NCBI RefSeq assembly: GCF_007829875.1
Contig: NZ_VIWV01000001.1
Location: 6,770,001-6,834,000, forward strand
Direction of reading: 5' to 3'
DNA length: 64,000 nucleotides
Source of the DNA: Streptomyces capillispiralis
GTDB taxonomy: Bacteria; Actinomycetota; Actinomycetes; Streptomycetales; Streptomycetaceae
Position 1 is the first letter of the stretch. Each line of letters starts with the position of its first letter. The translations under genes and the position numbers were made by a program. Below the pieces are notes generated by a model. That model made no database searches and was not told the origin of the DNA. It was given only the letters and a program-made list of their open reading frames with translations. Below are positions 30,015 through 38,211 of the stretch, in pieces.

Positions 30015-30701
30015 TCACAGGGCTGCCAGGTAGCCGGGCAGTGCGGTGCCGGGGGCCAGGCCGGGGTCGGCGACAGGGGCGTCGTAGCCCTTGCGCAGCG
30101 GGAGCACGCCCGCCCAGTGGGGCAGGGCCAGGTCCTCGGGCTCGTCGTTGACACCGCCCGTGCGGAGCTTGGCGGACACCTCCCGGAGATCGAGGCGGAT
30201 GACCGCGGTGGCGGCCAGCTCCTTCTTGTCGGCCGGCCGGGAGTCGGCGGCGCGCCCCGGTACGACATGGTCGACCAGGGCGTCGAGCGCCTGCCGCTTC
30301 TCCTCGGGGTCCGTCACGTCGTACGCCGCTCCGTGCACCACCACGGAGCGGTAGTTGACCGAGTGGTGGAAGGCCGAGCGGGCCAGCACCAGCCCGTCCA
30401 CGTGGGTGACGGTCAGGCAGACCGGGAGACCGGGGCCGGCCTGTCCCGCCGCGCGCAGCGGGCGCGAGCCGGTCGAGCCGTGGACGTAGAGGCGCTCGCC
30501 GACCCGCGCGTACAGGGTGGGCAGCACCACCGGCGCGCCGTCCCGGACGAAACCGAGGTGGCAGACGTAGCCCTCGTCGAGTATCGCGTGCACCAGCTCC
30601 TTGTCGTACGCGGCGCGGTCGGGGGAGCGGGTGGGGACGGTGCGGCCGGTGGGCGGGTAGGTGTCGGCGGGCTGTCGGGTCCCCTGCATGGCGCTCTCCA
30701 T
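30015..30701 (-). CDS. Pyridoxamine 5'-phosphate oxidase-like flavin-binding protein
   Basis: About 228 residues with a split-barrel flavin-binding fold: ILDEGYVCHLGFVRDGAPVV near 40-60, LYVHGSTGSRPLRAA and SVNYRSVVVHGAAYDV. It resembles the group called flavin-nucleotide-binding proteins rather than true PdxH. It is divergent from a MocR regulator, with 23 bp between start codons and a palindrome inside, so the pair is probably co-regulated and linked to pyridoxal phosphate. Confidence 0.82.
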   Translation of the reverse strand: MESAMQGTRQPADTYPPTGRTVPTRSPDRAAYDKELVHAILDEGYVCHLGFVRDGAPVVLPTLYARVGERLYVHGSTGSRPLRAAGQAGPGLPVCLTVTHVDGLVLARSAFHHSVNYRSVVVHGAAYDVTDPEEKRQALDALVDHVVPGRAADSRPADKKELAATAVIRLDLREVSAKLRTGGVNDEPEDLALPHWAGVLPLRKGYDAPVADPGLAPGTALPGYLAAL

Positions 30702-30713
30702 TGCACTAGTGCA
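30702..30713. promoter_or_regulatory. Palindrome between divergent PNPOx-like and MocR genes
   Basis: TGCACTAGTGCA is a perfect 12-bp palindrome filling half of the 23-bp intergenic space. It directly abuts the start codon at 30701. The most likely reader is the MocR protein encoded next door. Confidence 0.65.
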
Positions 30714-30724
30714 TACTTGGTTTT

Positions 30725-32062
30725 GTGCTAGGAGAGTATCCGATCAGTGGGCGGCGCGCAGCGGAGATTTCCGCGAGCGTGGAACGGGCGGTGGCGGCAG
30801 GGGCACTGCGTCCGGGTGAACTGCTACCTCCCCTGCGGGAGTTGGCGGAACGGCTCGGGGTGAACCCGAACACGGTCGCGGCCGCGTACCGGACCCTGCG
30901 CGAGCGCGGGGTCATCGAGACCGCGGGCCGGCGGGGGAGCCGGGTGCGGCCCAAGCCGGCCACCACCGCGCGCGACCTCCTTCGCGTGGAGGTCCCGCCG
31001 GGCGTGCGGGACCTGTCCGAGGGCAATCCGGATCCCGCGCTGCTCCCCGCGCTGGCCGGGGCGTTCGCGGCGGCGGCCGCACAGGGCGACCGGGAGCCGG
31101 TGCTCTACGGGCACGCGCCCGTGGAGCCCGAGCTGGCGCGCCTGGCCCGCGCCGGACTGGACGCCGACGGTGTGCCCGACGGACCCGTCGCCGTCACCTC
31201 GGGCGCGCTGGACGCCCTGGAACGGGTGCTCGCGGCGCACCTCAGACCGGGGGACGCGGTCGCGGTGGAGGACCCCGGGTGGGGGAGCCTGCTGGACCTG
31301 GTCCCGGCGCTGGGCCTGCGGACCGTCCCCGTCGGCGTCGACGACGAGGGGCCGCTCCCCGACGCCGTGCGCGGCGCGCTGGCGGGCGGCGCACGGGCCC
31401 TGGTCGTCACCGACCGCGCGCAGAACCCGACGGGCGCAGCGCTGAGCGCCGCCCGCGCGCGTGCCCTGCGGGCGGTGCTCGCGGAGCACCAGGACACCCT
31501 GCTGATCGAGGACGACCACGGACACCACATCGTCGACCTCCCGCTGCACCCCCTCGCGGGCACCACCCGCGCCTGGGCCTTCGTCCGCTCGACGGCCAAG
31601 GCGTACGGCCCCGATCTGCGGCTCGCGGTGCTCACCGGGGACGCGGTCACCCTCGACCGGGTGCGCGGACGGCAGCGGCTCGGGCCCGGCTGGGTCAGCC
31701 GGATCGCGCAGCGCGCGGTGGTCCGGCTGTGGAGCGACGGCGCGGTGGACCCGGCGGCCGTGGCGGCGCGGTACGGGCGGCGCCGGGACGCCCTGGCCGG
31801 GGCGCTCGCCCGGCGCGGGATCGAGGCGCGCGGGCGCAGCGGCATGAACGTGTGGGTGCCCGTCCCGGACGAGACCGGCGCCGTCGCCCGGCTGCTGCAC
31901 GCCGGCTGGGCGGTGGCCCCCGGCGCCCGCTTCCGGATGAGCGCGCCGCCGGGCATCCGTATCACCGTCTCCACGCTCAGCCAGGACGACATCGAACCCC
32001 TGGCCGAGGCGATCGCCGCGGCGGCCGGCCCCGCCGGTGCCCCCTCGCGGACCTACGTCTGA
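30725..32062 (+). CDS. MocR/PdxR-type GntR family regulator
   Basis: About 445 residues. A GntR winged helix (about 5-75; ELLPPLRELAERLGVNPNTV) is fused to an aminotransferase-like domain (about 95-440) that keeps the PLP lysine (STAKAYGPDLRLAVL) and NPTGAALS. Family members bind PLP and control vitamin B6 or amine metabolism. It is divergent from a PNPOx-like gene with a palindrome between them. GTG 30725 has no room for a normal leader, so the transcript is very short at the 5' end or leaderless. Confidence 0.87.
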   Translation: MLGEYPISGRRAAEISASVERAVAAGALRPGELLPPLRELAERLGVNPNTVAAAYRTLRERGVIETAGRRGSRVRPKPATTARDLLRVEVPPGVRDLSEGNPDPALLPALAGAFAAAAAQGDREPVLYGHAPVEPELARLARAGLDADGVPDGPVAVTSGALDALERVLAAHLRPGDAVAVEDPGWGSLLDLVPALGLRTVPVGVDDEGPLPDAVRGALAGGARALVVTDRAQNPTGAALSAARARALRAVLAEHQDTLLIEDDHGHHIVDLPLHPLAGTTRAWAFVRSTAKAYGPDLRLAVLTGDAVTLDRVRGRQRLGPGWVSRIAQRAVVRLWSDGAVDPAAVAARYGRRRDALAGALARRGIEARGRSGMNVWVPVPDETGAVARLLHAGWAVAPGARFRMSAPPGIRITVSTLSQDDIEPLAEAIAAAAGPAGAPSRTYV

Positions 32063-32083
32063 ACGGTCCGGGCACGCAGGCGG

Positions 32084-33028
32084 CTACGCCCTCTTCGGCC
32101 CGACCTGCGTCAGCGCCGCACCCGCCAGTACGATCACGGCGCCCACCGGCGTCGACCAGGTCAGCGTCTCGCCGAGCAGTGCGACACCGGCCGCGGCGGC
32201 GATCACCGGGACGAAGTAAGTGACCATCTGGCCGGTCGTCGGACCGACCTCGGCGACTATGCCGTACTGGACGAGGACGGCCAGTCCGGTGCCCAGCGTG
32301 CCCAGCGCGGCGATCGCCAGCAGCGGCCCCACGGCGACGGTGGTCGGCAGGGTGGTGAACAGCGGTGTCACCACGGCCAGTTGGACCGTGGCCAGCAGCA
32401 ACTGGCCGCCGGTCAGGGACAGGTGGGAGTGGCTGCTGCCCGCCAGGGTGCGGCGGACGTAGATCCAGCCGACGGGATAGCTCAGCGAGGCCAGCAGGGC
32501 CAGCGCGGTGCCGCGGGCGTCCAGGCCCTGGAAACCCTGCCAGGCGCCCAGCACGGTCAGCACCCCGAGGAAGCCCACCCCGAGCCCCGCCACCCGCACC
32601 CGGGTCGGCCGGTCCTCGGACAGGGCCACCAGCGACAGCGCCATGCCCCACAGCGGCGAGGTCGCGTTGCAGATGCCGGCCAGCGTGGACGGGATGGTCA
32701 GCTCCGCGAAGGCGAACAGCGAGAACGGCAGCGCGTTCAGCAGGAATCCGGCGACCGCGAGGTGGCCCCAGGTGCGCGCACCGCGCGGCAGCCCCTCCCG
32801 CCGTACCGCCATCGCGACCGCGAGGACGGCGGTGCCGAAGGCCAGCCGGCCGAGCGTGACCTGGAAGGGGGCGTAGCCCTGGGTGCCGACCTTGATGAGG
32901 AGGAAACTGAAGCCCCAGATCAGGGACAGGGCGCCGAAGCGCAGACGCCAGTCCAGGCGGGGGCGGGCCCCTCGCGGGGCCGAAGGGGCCGGGCTCGGCG
33001 TGGTGGTGGTCGCGGTGACGCTGCTCAT
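32084..33028 (-). CDS. EamA family transporter
   Basis: About 314 residues with ten hydrophobic helices, starting LRFGALSLIWGFSFLLIKVG after a Pro/Ala/Arg-rich N-terminus. Divergent from a LysR gene across a 75-bp region with LysR-type operator sequence, the classic arrangement for a LysR-controlled exporter. ATG 33028. It converges on the MocR gene with only 21 bp between stop codons and no terminator hairpin visible. Confidence 0.9.
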   Translation of the reverse strand: MSSVTATTTTPSPAPSAPRGARPRLDWRLRFGALSLIWGFSFLLIKVGTQGYAPFQVTLGRLAFGTAVLAVAMAVRREGLPRGARTWGHLAVAGFLLNALPFSLFAFAELTIPSTLAGICNATSPLWGMALSLVALSEDRPTRVRVAGLGVGFLGVLTVLGAWQGFQGLDARGTALALLASLSYPVGWIYVRRTLAGSSHSHLSLTGGQLLLATVQLAVVTPLFTTLPTTVAVGPLLAIAALGTLGTGLAVLVQYGIVAEVGPTTGQMVTYFVPVIAAAAGVALLGETLTWSTPVGAVIVLAGAALTQVGPKRA

Positions 33029-33051
33029 GGACGCAACGATGGGGGACAGCC

Positions 33052-33096
33052 ATCTCGTAGCACAATCGAGATTTCGCACGCGGTATCTCGTAGCAT
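33052..33096. promoter_or_regulatory. LysR-type operator region
   Basis: A perfect inverted repeat ATCTCG-N9-CGAGAT (33052-33072) contains a T-N11-A core, and the 11-bp sequence ATCTCGTAGCA recurs in direct orientation at 33085, 33 bp (about three helical turns) further on. This fits a high-affinity site plus an activation site for the divergent LysR regulator. Confidence 0.7.
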
Positions 33097-33103
33097 CGCT
33101 TAC

Positions 33104-34018
33104 ATGTTGAACCTGGAGCGCCTGCGCACCCTCGACGCCCTCGCCCGGCACGGCTCGGTCAGCGGGGCGGCCGAGGGTCTGCACATCACGACCTCCGCCG
33201 TCTCGCAGCAGATGTCCAAGCTGGAGCGGGAGGTCGGCCAGCGGCTGCTCGCCAAGAACGGGCGCGGTGTCCGGCTCACGGACGCGGGCCGGCTGCTCGC
33301 CGAGCACGCCGCGCGCATCCTCTCCCAGGTGGAACTCGCCCAGTCCGATCTGGAGGCGCAGCGGGGCCAGGTCGTCGGGGAGCTGCGCGTCTCGGCGTTC
33401 CCCACCGCCGCGCGAGGGCTGTTCCCGGCGGCGCTCGGCGATCTGCGCGCGCGGCATCCCGCGCTGCGCGTGCGCTCCCGCGAACTGGAACCGGAGCAGG
33501 GCATCCGGGGGGTGGTGCGCGGGGACCTCGACCTCGCGGTGCTGCTCGACTGGTACAACAAGCCGATGCCGCTGCCCGACGGCCTGGTCAAAGCACCCCT
33601 GCTGGACGACCCGGCCGATGTGGCGCTGCCGGCCGGCCACCGGCTCGCCGACCGTGACGAGGTGGACCTCGCCGAGCTGGCCGAGGAGGAGTGGATCACC
33701 TGGGGCGAGGGCGAGTTCTGCCACGAGTGGCTGATGTTCACCCTGCGCTCCAAGGGCATCGAGCCGGTCGTCGGCCACCGCGCCGCCGAGAGCCACACCC
33801 AACTCGGCCTGGTCGCCGCAGGGCTGGGCGTCTGCGTCGCACCGCTCCTGGGACGCGATCCGCTGCCCTCGGGGGTGGTGACCGTCCCGCTCAGGCAGCG
33901 CGTACGGCGGCACGTCTTCGTGGTGTGGCGTGCGGACGCCGACCGCCGCCCGTCGATCCGGGCGGCGGTGCGGGCGCTGCGGGCCGCCGGCGCCCGTGTC
34001 GGGGCGGGGGCGGTCTGA
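33104..34018 (+). CDS. LysR family transcriptional regulator
   Basis: About 304 residues. The N-terminal winged helix reads LNLERLRTLDALARHGSVS and HITTSAVSQQMSKLEREVGQ. The effector domain begins near 90 (GELRVSAFPTAARGLFPAAL). ATG 33104 is 8 nt after the second operator repeat, implying a short leader. Likely target: the divergent EamA exporter at 32084-33028. Confidence 0.92.
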   Translation: MLNLERLRTLDALARHGSVSGAAEGLHITTSAVSQQMSKLEREVGQRLLAKNGRGVRLTDAGRLLAEHAARILSQVELAQSDLEAQRGQVVGELRVSAFPTAARGLFPAALGDLRARHPALRVRSRELEPEQGIRGVVRGDLDLAVLLDWYNKPMPLPDGLVKAPLLDDPADVALPAGHRLADRDEVDLAELAEEEWITWGEGEFCHEWLMFTLRSKGIEPVVGHRAAESHTQLGLVAAGLGVCVAPLLGRDPLPSGVVTVPLRQRVRRHVFVVWRADADRRPSIRAAVRALRAAGARVGAGAV

Positions 34019-34087
34019 GCCGAGCGTCCCGGGCGGGGCGGGGCGGGGTTGCCGCGGCCCGCGCGCCGGAACCGAGCCCCGGCCGTG

Positions 34088-34558
34088 CTACGACAGTGTC
34101 GACAGCTTCCTGAAGTCCCACGACACGGTCTTCTCCGGGGTCAGGCGCAGCCAGGCGTGGCGGCCGTCGTGGGGCATCTCGTCCAGGCCGAAGTTCTTGC
34201 GGGCGAACAGCGTCTCGGCGAGGTCGAGTTCCGCGCACAGCTCACCGGTGCACGGCACCTCGCCCACGAACTCCACCCGCCCGGACAGCTCCGCCCCGCG
34301 CAGTTCGTCGTACTCCTCGCCCGTGTCGACCACGACCGCCACCCGGGGGTCGCGGCGCAGGTCCGCCCAGCGTCTGCTGCGCACCACGGAGTACAGCCAC
34401 AGCGAGGTGCCGTCCCAGGCGAACCAGAGCGTGCTGACGTGCGGCGCGCCGTCGGCGGACACCGTGGCGACCCGGCAGGTGCGCTGGGCCGTGAGGAAGT
34501 CGTCCAGTTCCCCGGGCGTCATCATGATCCTGCGGCCGCGGCGCTGGCCTGTGGTCAT
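34088..34558 (-). CDS. PPOX-class flavin/F420-dependent oxidoreductase
   Basis: About 156 residues with the split-barrel motifs RTCRVATVSADGAPHVSTLW near 26-45, RSRRWADLRRDPRVAVVVDT and AWLRLTPEKTVSWDFRKL. Actinobacterial relatives use FMN or F420; the cofactor cannot be decided by eye. ATG 34558 follows GAGGGG. Confidence 0.83.
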   Translation of the reverse strand: MTTGQRRGRRIMMTPGELDDFLTAQRTCRVATVSADGAPHVSTLWFAWDGTSLWLYSVVRSRRWADLRRDPRVAVVVDTGEEYDELRGAELSGRVEFVGEVPCTGELCAELDLAETLFARKNFGLDEMPHDGRHAWLRLTPEKTVSWDFRKLSTLS

Positions 34559-34610
34559 CGGTTCCCCTCGTCTCCCACGTCGTGCCGGTGAGGAGGCCGG
34601 CTTCGGCGAC

Positions 34611-35150
34611 TCACGCGAGGGTGATCGAGTCCCCGCTCACGGTGATCTCCACGGAGGGTAGCGGTGTGGTGGCCGGGCCGCTCTGCACACTGCCGTCCGT
34701 GATGGAGAAATTGCTGTTGTGGCAGGGGCAGTTGATCACCCCGTCCGCGATGCTCTTCACCGCGCACCCCTGGTGGGTGCAGGTCGCCGAGAACGCCTTG
34801 AACTCGCCCGCCGTCGGCTGGGTGACGACCACCTTCCGGTCGGCGAAGACCTTGCCGCCGCCCTCGGGGATGTCGGCGGTCGAGGCGAGCGCGGCACCCG
34901 CGGCCGCATCGCCGCCGTCCGAACCGCCGCCGCTCGTACCGGCGTCGTCCGGGGAGCCGCCGGCCGTGCCGGAGTCCGCGGAGGAACCCGACGCGTCGTC
35001 GCCGGAGCCGCCGCACGCGGTCAGCGCGACGGCGAGACCCGCCGCTCCGGCCGCCGCCACGACCGTGCGACGGGCGGGTCCCCCGAGGGCACCGCCCCCT
35101 GCGGGCGGAGCCGGGAACTCGGGGGAGTGCTGGAACGATGTGCTGGTCAT
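34611..35150 (-). CDS. Rieske [2Fe-2S] lipoprotein, Tat-type signal
   Basis: About 179 residues. The N-terminus has a twin-arginine n-region (ARRTVVAAAGAAGLAVALTAC) ending in a lipobox-like LTAC. A Ser/Gly/Asp linker leads to a Rieske domain with cluster ligands CTHQGC and CPCHNSNFS. So it is probably folded with its cluster in the cytoplasm, exported by Tat and lipid-anchored. ATG 35150 is chosen over a longer frame that lacks a ribosome-binding site. Electron partner unknown. Confidence 0.87.
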   Translation of the reverse strand: MTSTSFQHSPEFPAPPAGGGALGGPARRTVVAAAGAAGLAVALTACGGSGDDASGSSADSGTAGGSPDDAGTSGGGSDGGDAAAGAALASTADIPEGGGKVFADRKVVVTQPTAGEFKAFSATCTHQGCAVKSIADGVINCPCHNSNFSITDGSVQSGPATTPLPSVEITVSGDSITLA

Positions 35151-35392
35151 GCCGGTGTCCCTTCCGGGGGATGCGGTGATCTGGGGAGAGGTACGGTCAG
35201 CGGGCCCACGCTGTTCAGGCATTGCGGAGAGCTTGGCCTGCCCGCGGTCGGAAGGGCGTAAGGCACGGCTGTCGTTTCGCTGTCGGCGCGCGGCCGGGGG
35301 CGTCCGCCGGTCCGTGCGACGACCGCGCGGAGCACACGCGGCGACGCCCGCCGTCCCGGGGAGGCCGTGGGCGGCAGGCGGGGAAGATCGCG

Positions 35393-35398
35393 TAGCCT
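35393..35398 (+). promoter_or_regulatory. Putative -10 box of the HipA-like gene
   Basis: TAGCCT fits TAnnnT and ends 6 nt before ATG 35405. Transcription would begin at the start codon, giving a leaderless mRNA. No ribosome-binding site is present. A -35 box is not obvious. Confidence 0.45.
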
Positions 35399-35404
35399 GG
35401 CGAG

Positions 35405-36169
35405 ATGCTGTCCGAGGTCACCGCAACCCGCTACATCACGCCCCTGCGCGAGGGCGGCTCGCTGCCGGGACTGATCGAGGCCGACGACCTCCACACCTAC
35501 GTCCTGAAGTTCACCGGCGCCGGACAGGGCCGCAAGACCCTCGTCGCCGAAGTCGTCTGCGGCGAACTCGCGCGCCGGCTGGGGCTGCGGGTGCCGCGCC
35601 TGGTCACCGTCGAGCTCGACCCCGTCCTGGGACTCGCCGAGCCCGACCAGGAGGTGCAGCAGCTGCTGAAGTCCAGTGGCGGCACCAACCTCGGCATGCA
35701 CTTCCTGTCCGGCGCCCTCGGCTTCGACCCGCTCGCCTTCGAGGTGAGCCCGCGGGAGGCGGGGCGGATCGTCTGGTTCGACGCGCTGGTGAACAACGTC
35801 GACCGCTCCTGGCGCAACCCCAACCTGCTCCGCCTGCGCGACGAACTCTGGCTCATCGACCACGGTGCCACCATGATCTGGCACCACAACTGGCCCGGCG
35901 CCGAGGCCTCCGCCGACCGCCCCTACGACGCCGTCGACCACGCCCTGAGAGCCTTCGCGCCGGACGTCGCCTCCGCCGCCGCGGAGCTCGCGCCGCAGAT
36001 CACCGAGGAACTGCTCGCCGAGGTCACCGCCGCCGTCCCCGACGTCTGGCTGGCCGGCGAGCCCGGCTTCGACTCGCCCGACGCGCTGCGGCGGGCCTAC
36101 GCGCGGCCGCTGATCGCCCGCGCGGCCACCGTCCACCAGCGCATCCACGGCCTCCAGGGGGACCAGTGA
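35405..36169 (+). CDS. HipA-like kinase domain protein
   Basis: About 254 residues, shorter than Escherichia HipA (about 440) and without its N-terminal subdomain. The kinase core is present: an ATP-site lysine region YVLKFTGAGQGRKTLVAE (about 32-49), the catalytic loop VNNVDRSWRNPN with Asp near 133, and metal-binding IDHG with Asp near 152. No HipB-type antitoxin is adjacent. Its stop overlaps the DUF3037 gene by 4 bp, so both are made together. The protein substrate is unknown. Confidence 0.82.
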   Translation: MLSEVTATRYITPLREGGSLPGLIEADDLHTYVLKFTGAGQGRKTLVAEVVCGELARRLGLRVPRLVTVELDPVLGLAEPDQEVQQLLKSSGGTNLGMHFLSGALGFDPLAFEVSPREAGRIVWFDALVNNVDRSWRNPNLLRLRDELWLIDHGATMIWHHNWPGAEASADRPYDAVDHALRAFAPDVASAAAELAPQITEELLAEVTAAVPDVWLAGEPGFDSPDALRRAYARPLIARAATVHQRIHGLQGDQ

Positions 36170-36549
36170 GCGACCGGCACGTCTACGAGTACGCCCTGCT
36201 GCGGGTCGTACCGCGCGTCGAGCGCGGCGAGTGCGTCAACGCCGGCGTGCTCGTGTACTGCCGCCCCCGGTCGTTCGTCGCGGCCCGCACCCACCTCGAC
36301 GAGGCGCGGCTACTGGCCCTCGACCCGAAGGCCGACCTGCCCGGCGTCCGGGCCGCGCTGCGCGCCGTCGAGGGGGTCTGCGCGGGCGGGGACGCGGCGG
36401 GACAGGCGGCGGGGGACGACGCCGGGCGGCGCTTCCGCTGGCTGATCGCGCCCCGGTCCACCGTCGTCCAGCCCGGTCCCGTGCACACGGGGCTCACCGC
36501 CGATCCCGCGGCGGAGGTCGAGCGGCTGCTCGACCTCCTCGTGCGCTGA
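36166..36549 (+). CDS. DUF3037 family protein
   Basis: About 127 residues starting HVYEYALLRVVPRVERGECV, with NAGVLVYCRP and RFRWLIAPRSTVVQPGPVHT. Family of unknown function, recurrently found immediately after HipA-like kinase genes. GTG 36166 overlaps the kinase stop (GTGA), indicating translational coupling. A partner, regulator or substrate role for the kinase is an inference from this pairing. Confidence 0.83.
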   Translation: MSDRHVYEYALLRVVPRVERGECVNAGVLVYCRPRSFVAARTHLDEARLLALDPKADLPGVRAALRAVEGVCAGGDAAGQAAGDDAGRRFRWLIAPRSTVVQPGPVHTGLTADPAAEVERLLDLLVR

Positions 36550-36556
36550 CCCGCCG

Positions 36557-37135
36557 TCAGGTGCGGCGGCGCCTCACCGCGTGGCCGACGGCGAGGACGG
36601 CGCCCGTCACGAACGTGGCGCCGATGCCCACGTCCCAGTCGCTCGGGCCGGAGTCCGACGCGCCGCCCAGCCCGCCCCGCACGCCGCGCGTGGGCACGGC
36701 GGAGGCGGACGCCGTGGGAGCGGTGGTCGTGGGGCTCGCGGTGCCGGTGGGTGTCGCGGTGCGGGTGGGCGTCGCGGTCGCCGTCCGGGTGGGCGTCGCG
36801 GTCGCCGTCCGCGTGGGCGTCGCGGTCGCGGTGCGGGTCGGCGCGGCGGTGGTGGGGGTCGCCGTCGGGGCCGGAGCGGAGGTGGTCGGCGCGGGGCGGA
36901 ACGTGGACGAGGTGAGACCACGGCGGGGAAGGGCCTCGCAGGCCACTCCGTCGTCCGGACCGGGGTCCTCGTCGAGCCGGTGCGGATCACTTCGGTCCGT
37001 GTTGAAGAACGCCTGCGCGTCCTCCTGGTAGGTGAAGTCGCCGCAGTCCAGATCCTGGGCGTGAGCGGTGTCGGCCAACGGCACGATCGCGGCGAGCGCG
37101 ATCAGCGTGCCTATGGCACCGGTGCGCCGGCGCAT
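36557..37135 (-). CDS. Secreted excalibur-domain protein with Thr/Pro repeats
   Basis: About 192 residues. A signal peptide (GTLIALAAIVPLADTAHA) is followed by an excalibur calcium-binding-like domain (LDCGDFTYQEDAQAFFNTD, then DEDPGPDDGVACEALP, DxDxDG-like). A Thr/Pro/Ala stalk carries TATPTRTA octapeptide repeats, then a C-terminal hydrophobic segment with RRRRT tail. It looks like a membrane-anchored surface protein facing outward. ATG 37135 follows GGAGGCG. Confidence 0.82.
   Translation of the reverse strand: MRRRTGAIGTLIALAAIVPLADTAHAQDLDCGDFTYQEDAQAFFNTDRSDPHRLDEDPGPDDGVACEALPRRGLTSSTFRPAPTTSAPAPTATPTTAAPTRTATATPTRTATATPTRTATATPTRTATPTGTASPTTTAPTASASAVPTRGVRGGLGGASDSGPSDWDVGIGATFVTGAVLAVGHAVRRRRT
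36766..36837. repeat. 24-bp tandem repeat, three copies
   Basis: Three consecutive near-identical 24-bp units beginning GTGGGCGTCGCGGTCG (36766, 36790, 36814) encode the TATPTRTA octapeptide repeats of the excalibur protein on the minus strand. Copy number probably varies between strains. Confidence 0.8.
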
Positions 37136-37321
37136 GGAGCGCCTCCTTTCCGGCCACGGGTGGCTCGCGCTTCGACGCTAGGCGCGGTCCGGTGCGCGGG
37201 CGCGCAGCCGTAGGCCGATCGGGTGCTCGTCACGGCGGCCGGGCGCGGGCCGGGGCGGCGCGGGAGCCGACGGGCGGGGCGTCCCCGCGCGGGGAATGGA
37301 TCACACACGCGCGGTGTGCCG

Positions 37322-37350
37322 TTGACACCGGGTGCCAGGGCTTCTAGCGT
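37322..37350 (+). promoter_or_regulatory. Promoter of the fabG-type operon
   Basis: A perfect -35 TTGACA (37322-37327), 17-bp spacer and TAGCGT -10 (37345-37350). Start expected near 37357, leaving an 80-nt leader. An AGCG-GT-CGCT dyad at 37371-37380 just downstream is a possible repressor site of the TetR kind. Confidence 0.75.
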
Positions 37351-37435
37351 CTCGTCTGCTGAAGGTACTAAGCGGTCGCTCACTGCTGTGGGTCCGGCCG
37401 CAGGAGCCGCATCCCAAGGGCGAGGAGAAGCAGCA

Positions 37436-38197
37436 ATGTCCACCACTGAGCAGCGGGTCGCGGTCGTCACCGGCGCCGCGCGCGGCATCGGCGCCGCCAC
37501 CGCCGTACGACTGGCCGCCGAGGGCCGCGCGGTCGCCGTGCTCGACCTCGACGAGGCCGCCTGCAAGGACACCGTCGAGAAGATCACCGCCGCCGGCGGC
37601 AAGGCGATCGCGGTCGGCTGCGACGTCTCCGACGAGGCGCAGGTCGAGGCGGCCGTCGCGCGGATCGCCGAGGAGCTCGGCGCGCCCACGATCCTCGTCA
37701 ACAACGCGGGCGTGCTGCGCGACAACCTGCTGTTCAAGATGAGCGTCTCCGACTGGGACACCGTCATGAACGTGCACCTGCGCGGCGCGTTCCTGATGAC
37801 GAAGGCCTGTCAGAAGCACATGGTGGACGCCGGATTCGGCCGGATCGTCAACCTGTCGTCCTCCTCCGCGCTCGGCAACCGCGGCCAGGTCAACTACTCC
37901 GCCGCCAAGGCCGGTCTCCAGGGCTTCACCAAGACCCTCGCCAAGGAGCTCGGCAAGTTCGGCGTCACCGCCAACGCCGTCGCCCCCGGCTTCATCGCCA
38001 CCGAGATGACCAAGGCCACCGCCGACCGCGTCGGCATGGGCTTCGAGGACTTCAAGGCCGCCGCCGCCACCCAGATCCCGGTGAACCGCGTCGGCGAGCC
38101 CGAGGACATCGCCAACGCCATCGCCTTCTTCACCGGCGAGGCGGCCGGCTTCGTCTCCGGCCAGGTCCTGTACGTCGCCGGCGGACCGCTCGACTAG
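37436..38197 (+). CDS. fabG: 3-oxoacyl-ACP reductase-like SDR
   Basis: About 253 residues, classical short-chain dehydrogenase. Cofactor loop TGAARGIG, NNAG and catalytic Ser-Tyr-Lys (LSSSSALGNRGQVNYSAAK). ATG 37436 has GAGGAGAAG upstream. It is followed after 14 bp by a second SDR, so both form an operon behind a consensus promoter. A FabG-like role in fatty or polyketide chain reduction is probable; the primary fabG may be elsewhere. Confidence 0.85.
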   Translation: MSTTEQRVAVVTGAARGIGAATAVRLAAEGRAVAVLDLDEAACKDTVEKITAAGGKAIAVGCDVSDEAQVEAAVARIAEELGAPTILVNNAGVLRDNLLFKMSVSDWDTVMNVHLRGAFLMTKACQKHMVDAGFGRIVNLSSSSALGNRGQVNYSAAKAGLQGFTKTLAKELGKFGVTANAVAPGFIATEMTKATADRVGMGFEDFKAAAATQIPVNRVGEPEDIANAIAFFTGEAAGFVSGQVLYVAGGPLD

Positions 38198-38211
38198 GGA
38201 AGACCGAGAAC

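Noticed and set aside
32381..33103. N-terminal extension of the LysR frame into the EamA gene
   Set aside because: The LysR helix-turn-helix begins right at ATG 33104, and the upstream part is antisense to a real transporter.
36766..36837. Tandem repeat considered as a CRISPR-like array
   Set aside because: Units are contiguous with no spacers and code for a Thr/Pro-rich octapeptide in frame.
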